A stretch of DNA of 64,000 nt from Sulfuricurvum sp. (GTDB lineage: Bacteria; Campylobacterota; Campylobacteria; Campylobacterales; Sulfurimonadaceae): NCBI GenBank assembly GCA_030693335.1, contig JAUYAU010000004.1, positions 1 to 64,000 on the forward strand, in the 5' to 3' direction. The notes below the pieces were generated by a model. That model was not told the origin of the DNA, made no database searches, and saw only the letters and a program-made list of their open reading frames with translations. The first letter of the stretch is position 1, and every line of letters begins with the position of its first letter. Position numbers and translations under genes: made by a program. Below are positions 27,636 through 34,941 of the stretch, in pieces.

Positions 27636-28433
27636 ATGATATTGATGGCGGGTCCATGTGTAATTGAGAGTGAAGAAAATCTTTTCAGAATTGCGAAAGA
27701 GCTAGAACGCTATCACAGTGATACGCGGTTTGATTTTTATTTCAAATCGAGCTTTGATAAGGCAAACCGTACCTCATTGGAAAGCTACCGCGGACCGGGA
27801 TTGGAAGAGGGATTGCGATTGCTGCAAAAAGTGAAAGATGATTTTGGCTACAAAATCGTCACCGATGTTCATGAAAGCTATCAGGTTCCTATAGTAGCTG
27901 AGGTTGTGGATATGATTCAAATCCCCGCTTTTTTATGCCGTCAAACCGATTTGCTTGTGGCTGCGGGGAAAACCGATAAAATTGTCAATATTAAAAAAGG
28001 GCAGTTTATGACGCCCAGTGATATGCAGTATTCGGTCATGAAAGTGCTCAAAACACGTGGATGTGATGAACTAAGCTATGAGGCTTCAAAAAAACACGGT
28101 GTTTTTCTTTGTGAGAGAGGATCGAGTTTCGGATACGGCAATCTCGTAGTGGATATGCGCTCATTGCACATTATGCGCCAATTTGCTCCTGTTATCTTTG
28201 ATGCGACTCATTCGGTGCAAATGCCAGGAATCGGCGGCGGTAAAACAGGGGGAGACAGCTCGATGGTTCCCCATCTGGCACGTGCAGCTGCAGCAGTAGG
28301 AGTTGACGGATTTTTCTTTGAAACCCATTTTGACCCGACGTGTGCTTTGAGCGATGGCCCAAATATGCTAACATTAGAGCAATTGAATGCGCTCACCCAA
28401 ACATTATTAAAACTTGATGCAATAAAAGGATAG
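27636..28433 (+). CDS. kdsA: 3-deoxy-8-phosphooctulonate synthase KdsA
   Basis: Condenses phosphoenolpyruvate and arabinose 5-phosphate to Kdo-8-phosphate for the inner core of lipopolysaccharide. 265 residues, starting [12 protein letters not shown] after AGGAGC. Typical segments: [13 protein letters not shown] (about 35-47), DVHE (about 78-81), [12 protein letters not shown] (about 96-107) and the [15 protein letters not shown] loop. A Cys in AGPC is compatible with the metal-dependent subclass. First of a kdsA-ribH-nusB-mqnC run. Confidence 0.96.
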   Translation: MILMAGPCVIESEENLFRIAKELERYHSDTRFDFYFKSSFDKANRTSLESYRGPGLEEGLRLLQKVKDDFGYKIVTDVHESYQVPIVAEVVDMIQIPAFLCRQTDLLVAAGKTDKIVNIKKGQFMTPSDMQYSVMKVLKTRGCDELSYEASKKHGVFLCERGSSFGYGNLVVDMRSLHIMRQFAPVIFDATHSVQMPGIGGGKTGGDSSMVPHLARAAAAVGVDGFFFETHFDPTCALSDGPNMLTLEQLNALTQTLLKLDAIKG

Positions 28434-28437
28434 GAAT

Positions 28438-28908
28438 ATGAAACTGATCGAAGGAAACTTGCGCGTTCGTGCTGGGAAAAAAGTAGCGATTGTAAGCACA
28501 CGATGGAACCATTTTATCGTGGACAGACTTGTTGAAGGGGCAAAAGATGCCTTCGCACGACACGGTGGTAATGATGATGATTTAACGCACGTATTGGCTC
28601 CAGGTGCATTTGAACTGCCAATGGTGATTGACCAACTTTTAAACAGCGGAAAATACGATGCTGTCTGTGCATTGGGTGCGGTTATCCGCGGTTCGACTCC
28701 TCATTTTGATTACGTTTCAGCCGAAGCTACCAAGGGAATCGCAACCGTGAGTCTGAAGCATAAAAAACCGGTATCGTTTGGTCTGCTAACCACGGATACG
28801 ATTGAGCAAGCCATTGAGCGTGCAGGGACAAAAGCAGGTAATAAAGGTTTTGAAGCGATGACGGTTGTGATCGAATTACTGGATCTTTATGAAGCGATGG
28901 AGGCATAA
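28438..28908 (+). CDS. ribH: 6,7-dimethyl-8-ribityllumazine synthase
   Basis: Penultimate enzyme of riboflavin synthesis, forming large capsids of the 156-residue subunit. Family marks: [16 protein letters not shown] near residues 20-35, [10 protein letters not shown] (about 55-64), and [16 protein letters not shown] (about 80-95), which holds the substrate-binding His. Starts 4 nt after kdsA and overlaps nusB by 1 nt. No FMN riboswitch is visible ahead of it. Confidence 0.96.
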   Translation: MKLIEGNLRVRAGKKVAIVSTRWNHFIVDRLVEGAKDAFARHGGNDDDLTHVLAPGAFELPMVIDQLLNSGKYDAVCALGAVIRGSTPHFDYVSAEATKGIATVSLKHKKPVSFGLLTTDTIEQAIERAGTKAGNKGFEAMTVVIELLDLYEAMEA

Positions 28909-29306
28909 TGGCAACACGACATCAAGCTCGTATGGCCGTTGTAAGTTTGCTGTATGCCTATGATTTGGGAAATCAAAGTATTCTTGATTTCAGTGATGAA
29001 ATCTTAGAAGAAAAAAAGATCCGCAACAAACAGCGCGATTTTGCCCTTGATTTGTTCAAAGGGGTCGTTGAACATTTGACTCCCGTGGATGAAGCGATTG
29101 AAAAACATCTCAAAGACTGGGATTTTGAGCGGTTAGGTTCCATCGAGCGTGCGACATTGCGTTTGGGTGCGTATGAAATCATGTTTGGAGAACTTGATTC
29201 TGCCGTTATTATCAACGAAGCCATTGAAGTGACCAAAGCATTCGGCAGTGAACAATCACCTAAATTTATCAACGGTGTTTTAGATGCCATTGCAAAAGAC
29301 AAATAG
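28908..29306 (+). CDS. nusB: Transcription antitermination factor NusB
   Basis: A 132-residue all-helical RNA-binding factor that with NusE/S10 and NusA supports rRNA antitermination. Starts with the arginine-rich RNA-binding helix [17 protein letters not shown], and carries the later family segment RLGSIERATLRLGAYEI and the closing FINGVLDAIAK. Its ATG overlaps the ribH stop by 1 nt; the ribH-nusB pairing is common in bacteria. nusA is at 11417. Confidence 0.95.
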   Translation: MATRHQARMAVVSLLYAYDLGNQSILDFSDEILEEKKIRNKQRDFALDLFKGVVEHLTPVDEAIEKHLKDWDFERLGSIERATLRLGAYEIMFGELDSAVIINEAIEVTKAFGSEQSPKFINGVLDAIAKDK

Positions 29307-29313
29307 AGACCCG

Positions 29314-30360
29314 ATGCGACTCACGAAAGAACAGGCATTAGATCTTATTCGCAATGGTGATCTCAAAGAACTGGGGAAAATGGCAACTGCACGCAAGCGT
29401 GAACTTCATCCTCAAGGGATCACGACATTTGTCGTGGATCGCAACATCAATTATACCAATGTCTGTTGGGTCGATTGCAAGTTTTGTGCATTTTACCGTT
29501 CTCCTAAATCGGACGAAGCATATGTCCTAACATTCGAAGAGATCGACCAAAAAATCGATGAGCTTTTGGAAATCGGCGGAACCCAGATTTTGTTCCAAGG
29601 CGGAGTTCACCCGAAGCTCAAGATAGAGTGGTATGAAGATCTCGTGGAACACATTCATACCAAATATCCGACGATTACGATTCACGGCTTTTCTTCGATT
29701 GAATTGGATTACATCGCCAAAGTGTCTAAAATAACGATACAAGAATGTCTCTCCCGTCTTCATGCCAAAGGGCTTGCTTCCATTCCCGGCGCGGGTGCAG
29801 AGATACTCAGCGACCGTGTCCGAGATATTATTGCCCCTAAAAAAATTGACAGTGAGGTATGGCTGGAAGTTCACCGCGAAGCGCACAAGCTGGGTATTAT
29901 GTCAACGGCTACGATGATGTACGGTACGGTTGAAACCGATGAAGAGATCGTCGAACATTGGAATCTTATTCGAGATTTACAAGATGAGACGGGCGGTTTT
30001 CGCGCATTTATCATGTGGTCGTTTCAAGGGATGAACACACAGCTCATGGAAGAACATCCTGAGATTGAAAAACAATCGTCAAACCGCTACTTGCGTCTTT
30101 TGGCAGTGTCACGTCTGTTTTTGGATAATTTTAAAAATATTCAAAGTTCATGGGTGACACAAGGGCCGTATGTAGGTCAAATGGCACTGTTGTACGGTGC
30201 CAATGATTTGGGCTCGACGATGATGGAAGAAAACGTAGTTCGCAGTGCAGGAGCAGGTTTTCGCATGGCAAAAGAGGAGATGATCCGTCTGATCCATGAC
30301 ATAGGAGAAACACCTGCAATTCGTAACACCGCATATGAGACGTTAGAGAAATTTGCGTGA
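29314..30360 (+). CDS. mqnC: Cyclic dehypoxanthine futalosine synthase MqnC
   Basis: A radical-SAM enzyme of the futalosine pathway to menaquinone, the respiratory quinone of this group. Starting at ATG 29314 (348 residues) the cluster ligands are Cys51, Cys55 and Cys58 (CWVDCKFC), followed by FQGGVHP at about 96-102. An upstream ATG at 29284 lies inside nusB and would add ten residues that do not look like the family. The start lies 7 nt after the nusB stop. Its stop overlaps the GTG of the next gene by 4 nt. Confidence 0.94.
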   Translation: MRLTKEQALDLIRNGDLKELGKMATARKRELHPQGITTFVVDRNINYTNVCWVDCKFCAFYRSPKSDEAYVLTFEEIDQKIDELLEIGGTQILFQGGVHPKLKIEWYEDLVEHIHTKYPTITIHGFSSIELDYIAKVSKITIQECLSRLHAKGLASIPGAGAEILSDRVRDIIAPKKIDSEVWLEVHREAHKLGIMSTATMMYGTVETDEEIVEHWNLIRDLQDETGGFRAFIMWSFQGMNTQLMEEHPEIEKQSSNRYLRLLAVSRLFLDNFKNIQSSWVTQGPYVGQMALLYGANDLGSTMMEENVVRSAGAGFRMAKEEMIRLIHDIGETPAIRNTAYETLEKFA

Positions 30361-31643
30361 GATACTTTTTAGTAACAATATTATTTTTAGGGCAGACACT
30401 TATGGCAAGTACTTTGGAATACATAGAAGTCAAAGGGGTTAAAATCCCGTTCATCCACGAAGAGGACAAGCGCCTTCCGATCGTATCGATGCAGTTGGTT
30501 TTTACAGGAAGCGGCAGTATCGATGAGGGGAAAAGTGCAGGATTGGCACGTGTTAGTGCAAAAATGATGAATGAGGGTACGCTCAAACGCGGAGCCGTCA
30601 GTTTTGCGGATGCACTCGATGCACGAGCGATTCAGCTCAGTACCAATGTCGGTAATGAGTCGCTTGTTATCGAGCTAGGTACGCTCAAAGAAGAGTTTGA
30701 CACAGGCCTTTCCCTGATGGCAGAACTGCTCAAAGAACCTAATCTCACAGAAGAAACACTGGGAAAAGTTAAAACCAGAGCGCTCAGTGACATCGCGCGT
30801 AAAGAAGCTGATTTTGATACGGTAGCCTCCGATGAACTAAAAGCGATTCTTTTTGAGGGAACCCCAATAGCTACTCCTAACATCGGTACGAAAGAATCAA
30901 TCGCTGCATTAAAGCTGGAGGAAGTCAAAAGCTTTTTGTTAGAACATCGTGTTTTATCCAATGCCATTATCGTCATTGGCGGTGACATTGATGCTCAAGC
31001 TGCCAAAGCAAAAGTGATGCACCTGCTCAGTGATTTCAGTGTAGGGGCAAAGACAAAAGAACGTTATTATGAGCCACGCAAAACACCGAAAGAATCGATT
31101 CTAAAACGCTCAAGTACCGAGCAGGCTTATTTGTATTTCGGATCTCCTTTTGCGATGCGTGAGGGTGATCCTGAGTTTTATAAATCTCGTGTGGCCATGT
31201 TTATTTTAGGTTCGAGCGGATTTGGAAGCCGTATGATGGAAGAGATCCGCGTTAAACGTGGTTTGGCGTATTCTGCGTATTCACGTTTGAGTGTTGCTAA
31301 AACCCATACCTATTTCAGCGGGTATCTGCAAACCAAACTTGAATCTCAAGCGGAAGCCAAAAAAACCGTTGCCGAAGTGATCGATACTTTTGTCACGAGC
31401 GGTGTAACCCAAGCAGAACTGGATCAAGCCCGCAAGTTTATGTTAGGTTCAGAACCGCTTCGTGTGGAAACGCTTTCACAGCGCCTTGGACGTACTTTTA
31501 GTGAATACTATGGGGGTAAACCATTGGGTCATTCGCTCACAGAGCTCAAACAAATCGGCGAGTTGTCATTGGATGATTTGAACGACTTTATAAAGCGCCA
31601 TGGTGAAATCCGCGATCTCAGCTACGCAATTGTCACTAAGTAA
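30357..31643 (+). CDS. M16 peptidase-like protein lacking the zinc motif
   Basis: A 428-residue exported protein (signal peptide about 1-17, MRYFLVTILFLGQTLMAS) with the two-lobed M16 fold. Where active members have HxxEH, this one has GLARVSAKMMNEG, so the zinc-binding and catalytic residues are missing. The second lobe retains the conserved MEEIRVKRGLAYSAYS segment. M16B enzymes often work as an active and an inactive subunit; the active partner is not next to it. Role in periplasmic peptide turnover is likely but indirect. Starts at GTG 30357. Its 3' end overlaps recG by 44 nt. Confidence 0.82.
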   Translation: MRYFLVTILFLGQTLMASTLEYIEVKGVKIPFIHEEDKRLPIVSMQLVFTGSGSIDEGKSAGLARVSAKMMNEGTLKRGAVSFADALDARAIQLSTNVGNESLVIELGTLKEEFDTGLSLMAELLKEPNLTEETLGKVKTRALSDIARKEADFDTVASDELKAILFEGTPIATPNIGTKESIAALKLEEVKSFLLEHRVLSNAIIVIGGDIDAQAAKAKVMHLLSDFSVGAKTKERYYEPRKTPKESILKRSSTEQAYLYFGSPFAMREGDPEFYKSRVAMFILGSSGFGSRMMEEIRVKRGLAYSAYSRLSVAKTHTYFSGYLQTKLESQAEAKKTVAEVIDTFVTSGVTQAELDQARKFMLGSEPLRVETLSQRLGRTFSEYYGGKPLGHSLTELKQIGELSLDDLNDFIKRHGEIRDLSYAIVTK

Positions 31644-33411
31644 CGAGGAAACAGCCAAATTTCGCACATTGGGTGTGAGCAGTGTTACAGCACTGAGTGT
31701 CCTTGCTCCCTCCAGTTTTGAAGACCGCCGTCTCAGCCATGAGCTAACACATAATGTCACTTGTGTTATTGATGCGACCATTGAGCATGTCGTACGAACC
31801 CCCAAAACTCTCAAAATCACCTTTTTTGCTCACAATTTGGACATAACACTCGAAGGGGTAATATTCTCTCCTAAACCTTATATGGTGCATCAGTTTCCAA
31901 AAGCTGCACGTGGCTTTTTTAGCGGCAAAGCAGTATTGGAACAGGGACGTTGGCAGATGATGCAACCTGTAAAGATTACAGGAATTGGTACCATCGTTCC
32001 TATGTATAAAACACCCTTACGTGTCGATGTTATGCGTCGTTTGGTAGATAAAACACTTACCGTTGAGGCGTTAGGCGCTGAGGGACTTCCACAAACAATA
32101 GCACAAACGCTGTATGAAATTCATTTCCCAAAACAGCCTAAACCGCTCAATGAAGAACAGATCCATGCTCTTAAATTTGCCGAATTGTATGATTATATGG
32201 GACGTCTTCGTCATAAACGACGATTTCATGCAACGCAATACCGATCCGGTGGTGATGTTGCACAATGGATGAAAACCCTCCCCTTTGACCTTACACGCGA
32301 TCAGAAGAATGCGATTAGTGACATAGCCAATGATCTTCGCTCACCCAATGCCGCGCGTCGTATGATCGTAGGGGATGTCGGGTCAGGGAAAACGATGGTG
32401 ATCTTTGCCTCGGTCATTTTAATGCAGCCGCATCGTTGTCTGTTGATGGCACCTACGACGATTTTAGCCAATCAGCTGTATGAAGAAGCACAGAAGTATT
32501 TGCCGCATCTTAAAACGGTATTGGTCACCAGTGCAACGAAAAAAGGCTCTTTGGAAGAGTATGATTTTATCATCGGTACTCATGCGGTTTTGCATCGACC
32601 GATGCCTCGATGTGCTTTAGTTATGGTGGATGAACAGCACCGATTTGGTACCGCACAGCGCCATGCCCTCACAAAACTTACGGATAATGACACACCGCCC
32701 CATTTTTTGCAGTTTTCGGCTACACCGATACCACGAACGCTTGCTATGATCGAATCGGCACATATCGATGTCAGTTTGATCGTCCAAACACCGTTTGTTA
32801 AAAACATTGCGACTAAAGTAATCCATAAAAACGATTTTACAGCCTTGTTGGAACACATACGGACCGAGATTGATCAAAACCATCAAGTCTTGATCGTGTA
32901 TCCGCTGGTTGAACAAAGCGAAAGCATCAACTACCAAAGCATCGAAGAAGCACGCAGTTATTGGGAAGGTAAATTTGAAAATGTCTACGTCACACACGGC
33001 AAAGACAAAGAAAAAGAGCAGGTTCTGATTGATTTTAGAGAATCGGGTTCCATACTGTTAGCTACAACAGTCGTAGAGGTTGGTATTTCGCTTCCGCGTC
33101 TTTCAACAGTGGTGATCGTGGGGGCAGAGCGATTGGGACTCTCAACGCTTCATCAACTGCGCGGACGTGTCAGCCGTACGGGATTGCAGGGATATTGTTA
33201 TTTATATACCAACACAACAGGGAAAAATGAGCGGTTGGAATCGTTTGGCAGTTGCACGAGCGGGTTTGAAATTGCGGCACTGGATTTAAAATTTCGTAAA
33301 AGCGGTGATCTGTTAGAGGGGAAACTCCAAAGCGGGAATAAGTTTCGATGGGTAGATATGGGAGAAGATGAAAAAATCGTGAGAGAAGTAAAAGCATGTT
33401 TGAAAATATAA
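31600..33411 (+). CDS. recG: ATP-dependent DNA helicase RecG
   Basis: A 603-residue superfamily 2 helicase that remodels stalled forks and branched DNA. An N-terminal wedge/OB region of about 220 residues precedes the helicase lobes: Walker A VGDVGSGKTMV at about 258-268, DEQH motif in VMVDEQHRFG at about 343-352, and the QLRGRVSRTG motif near 525. It is shorter than E. coli RecG (693) at the N-terminus, as usual in this group. The ATG at 31600 gives a 44-nt overlap with the M16 gene; a slightly later start is possible. Followed by repeat copy 2 and its hairpin. Confidence 0.94.
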   Translation: MVKSAISATQLSLSNEETAKFRTLGVSSVTALSVLAPSSFEDRRLSHELTHNVTCVIDATIEHVVRTPKTLKITFFAHNLDITLEGVIFSPKPYMVHQFPKAARGFFSGKAVLEQGRWQMMQPVKITGIGTIVPMYKTPLRVDVMRRLVDKTLTVEALGAEGLPQTIAQTLYEIHFPKQPKPLNEEQIHALKFAELYDYMGRLRHKRRFHATQYRSGGDVAQWMKTLPFDLTRDQKNAISDIANDLRSPNAARRMIVGDVGSGKTMVIFASVILMQPHRCLLMAPTTILANQLYEEAQKYLPHLKTVLVTSATKKGSLEEYDFIIGTHAVLHRPMPRCALVMVDEQHRFGTAQRHALTKLTDNDTPPHFLQFSATPIPRTLAMIESAHIDVSLIVQTPFVKNIATKVIHKNDFTALLEHIRTEIDQNHQVLIVYPLVEQSESINYQSIEEARSYWEGKFENVYVTHGKDKEKEQVLIDFRESGSILLATTVVEVGISLPRLSTVVIVGAERLGLSTLHQLRGRVSRTGLQGYCYLYTNTTGKNERLESFGSCTSGFEIAALDLKFRKSGDLLEGKLQSGNKFRWVDMGEDEKIVREVKACLKI

Positions 33412-33435
33412 ATTAGGCCTCAAAAACAGACCATG

Positions 33436-33530
33436 AGCAAGGTCGCCCGCATACGTGCGAAGGCGTACCGTCAGCGATTTGTTTTGGAGGCGATTTTCTT
33501 TTGGTTCTTTTCTTTAGAAAAAGAAAAGAA
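33436..33530 (+). repeat. Interspersed repeat, copy 2, with terminal hairpin
   Basis: 33436-33503 aligns with 11314-11381 without gaps, and the hairpin TTCTTTTCTTT (33505-33515), loop AGAA, AAAGAAAAGAA (33520-33530) follows in the same place as in copy 1. It lies between the converging recG and hpf genes and probably ends transcription from both sides. A frame runs through it, but I do not regard it as a working gene. Confidence 0.6.
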
Positions 33531-33540
33531 AGAGAAGCTT

Positions 33541-34077
33541 TTAATACAGTCCAAACTTTCCGTCATTGCGTTTGTACATGACACGCATTTTCCCCTCAAT
33601 GTCCATAAAGACTTCAAAAACTTTGGTGCTCTCTTTGAGTTTTTCGATAATCTCTCCAACTTCTTGAGGTTTGTATAAAATCAGTTCTGTCGGGACGATT
33701 TCATCTTCCATCCCCTCGCTCATAGCGTGTAGATCTACAGGAACGGCAGCAGCGGCTTTGGCTTCATTGATACCGACATGGCGATGGTCACTTTCTCTTT
33801 CGTGAAGACGGCGAAGTGCTTTTTGGGCGCGATCAACGGCAATATCGATTGCCGCGTATAAATCGTCATCACGCTGGCTGATCACAATTGTGTTTTTACC
33901 GGCGATATTGATGGTAAACTCTATAGTTACCCCTTTTTTACGTTCATTCATGGAAGCTACGGCACTGACGCTGATAAGGTCGAGATGAAATTTTTCGAGT
34001 GTTTCAATAGAACGCATTAAATGTTCTTTATTGGCATCGCTTAATTCGATATGACGTCCGACGAGAGAGATATTCAT
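33541..34077 (-). CDS. hpf: Ribosome hibernation promoting factor, long form
   Basis: A 178-residue protein with an S30AE domain at about 1-100 (MNISLVGRHIELSD, DLISVSAVASM, TIEFTINIAGKN) and a C-terminal dimerisation domain at about 118-178 (IVPTELILYKPQEVGEI, VMYKRNDGKFGLY). The long form joins two 70S ribosomes into an inactive 100S dimer in stationary phase. Start chosen at ATG 34077, which has AAGGTGGA just upstream; the frame opens further to 34134 but adds residues foreign to the family. Minus-strand TATAAT at 34114. Confidence 0.93.
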   Translation of the reverse strand: MNISLVGRHIELSDANKEHLMRSIETLEKFHLDLISVSAVASMNERKKGVTIEFTINIAGKNTIVISQRDDDLYAAIDIAVDRAQKALRRLHERESDHRHVGINEAKAAAAVPVDLHAMSEGMEDEIVPTELILYKPQEVGEIIEKLKESTKVFEVFMDIEGKMRVMYKRNDGKFGLY

Positions 34078-34113
34078 GGATTCCACCTTATGGTAAAGTT
34101 GTAAGAAGAGTTG

Positions 34114-34119
34114 ATTATA
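34114..34119 (-). promoter_or_regulatory. Probable -10 box for hpf
   Basis: ATTATA on the plus strand is TATAAT on the minus strand, 37 nt ahead of the hpf start. The remaining 34120-34294 is AT-rich with no gene seen. Confidence 0.5.
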
Positions 34120-34294
34120 ACATACAAATAACAAACGTCAAGAGAGAGGTAAAAATAAATGAGATACAATAAAAATAAATACTGATCTTAATTTCTTTTT
34201 AATAATGTTAGGAATAAACTCATAGTAGTTGTGCTCATTCTCATTTAGCATTGGTTGAGTAGGGCTTTAAAAAAGAGTCTTTTGGTCGATAGTG

Positions 34295-34300
34295 TATAAT
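34295..34300 (+). promoter_or_regulatory. Probable -10 box of the toxin-antitoxin genes
   Basis: TATAAT 78 nt ahead of the antitoxin ATG. The leader of about 70 nt between has room for an operator, as expected if the antitoxin represses its own operon; no clear palindrome was assigned. Confidence 0.45.
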
Positions 34301-34377
34301 TAGTGAATATTGGGTTTACGCATACATGCTACCGAGCCCAAATTGTGTAGTGCCCTAAAAATCCTTAGGAGGATGTG

Positions 34378-34635
34378 ATGAAAACGTTAACACTCAAAAT
34401 AGAAGATTCAGCAGTGGATAAGGTGATGTGGTTTTTGGAGCATCTCAAAGATGTTGTAACGATTGATACCGCACACGTCCATAAACACACAGATGAGTTT
34501 GATTTAAATGATGATCCTTTGGCGCAGGAACTCAAAAAGCGTATCCAAGAGATCGATGATGGAACAGTAGAATTGATACCTCATGCAGAGGTAATGCGCA
34601 AAGTTTATGCGAAATGGGAACAAAAATGTACGTAA
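34378..34635 (+). CDS. Type II antitoxin, RelB/ParD-like
   Basis: An 85-residue acidic-to-neutral protein directly ahead of a ParE-type toxin gene. N-terminal MKTLTLKIEDSAVDKVMWFLEHL is a likely DNA-binding/dimerising part, and the C-terminal half (DDPLAQELKKRIQEIDDGTVELIPHAEVMRK) is the sort that wraps around a RelE/ParE toxin. Start set at ATG 34378, with TAGGAGG 5 nt upstream; a GTG 3 nt earlier is also in frame. The toxin start lies inside its last codons. The antitoxin probably represses the pair. Family placement is by context and pattern. Confidence 0.75.
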   Translation: MKTLTLKIEDSAVDKVMWFLEHLKDVVTIDTAHVHKHTDEFDLNDDPLAQELKKRIQEIDDGTVELIPHAEVMRKVYAKWEQKCT

Positions 34636-34910
34636 ATACATCTTATCGATACGAAATCGAGTTAAATAATATACTTGATTTTATTGGTGAGAATAATCCG
34701 AGAAATGCTTTAAATTTTGCAAGAAAGTTAGAAGCTAAAATCAATGATTTACCTCATTTTCCCTACAAATGCCGACAATCTCAAAAGTCCATGGATACAA
34801 ATATCAGAGAGCTGATATTTGAGGGGTATATTATCCCTTATCGTGTGGATACTCTCAAAGAGAATATAGTGATACTCGGTATTTTTAGCGAAAATGAGTG
34901 GAAATTATGA
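34626..34910 (+). CDS. Type II toxin of the RelE/ParE superfamily
   Basis: A 94-residue protein starting MYVNTSYRYEIELNNILDFI, the typical ParE/RelE opening, with the basic core KCRQSQ near residues 47-52 and the closing strands IRELIFEGYIIPYRVD and ENIVILGIFSENEW. ParE toxins act on DNA gyrase and RelE on ribosome-bound mRNA; which applies is unknown. ATG 34626 overlaps the antitoxin stop by 10 nt; an in-frame ATG at 34614 is an alternative. It ends 31 nt ahead of the large surface-protein gene. Confidence 0.78.
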   Translation: MYVNTSYRYEIELNNILDFIGENNPRNALNFARKLEAKINDLPHFPYKCRQSQKSMDTNIRELIFEGYIIPYRVDTLKENIVILGIFSENEWKL

Positions 34911-34941
34911 TGTGTATTAAATTAATCCCTAGGAGGATGAA

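Noticed and set aside
28380-28437. FMN riboswitch before ribH
   Set aside because: Only 4 nt separate kdsA and ribH; no room and no conserved element.
33433-33678. A frame of about 80 codons through repeat copy 2
   Set aside because: Runs into hpf antisense, consists of the repeat and its A/T hairpin, and copy 1 has a stop at the matching place. Treated as repeat, not gene.
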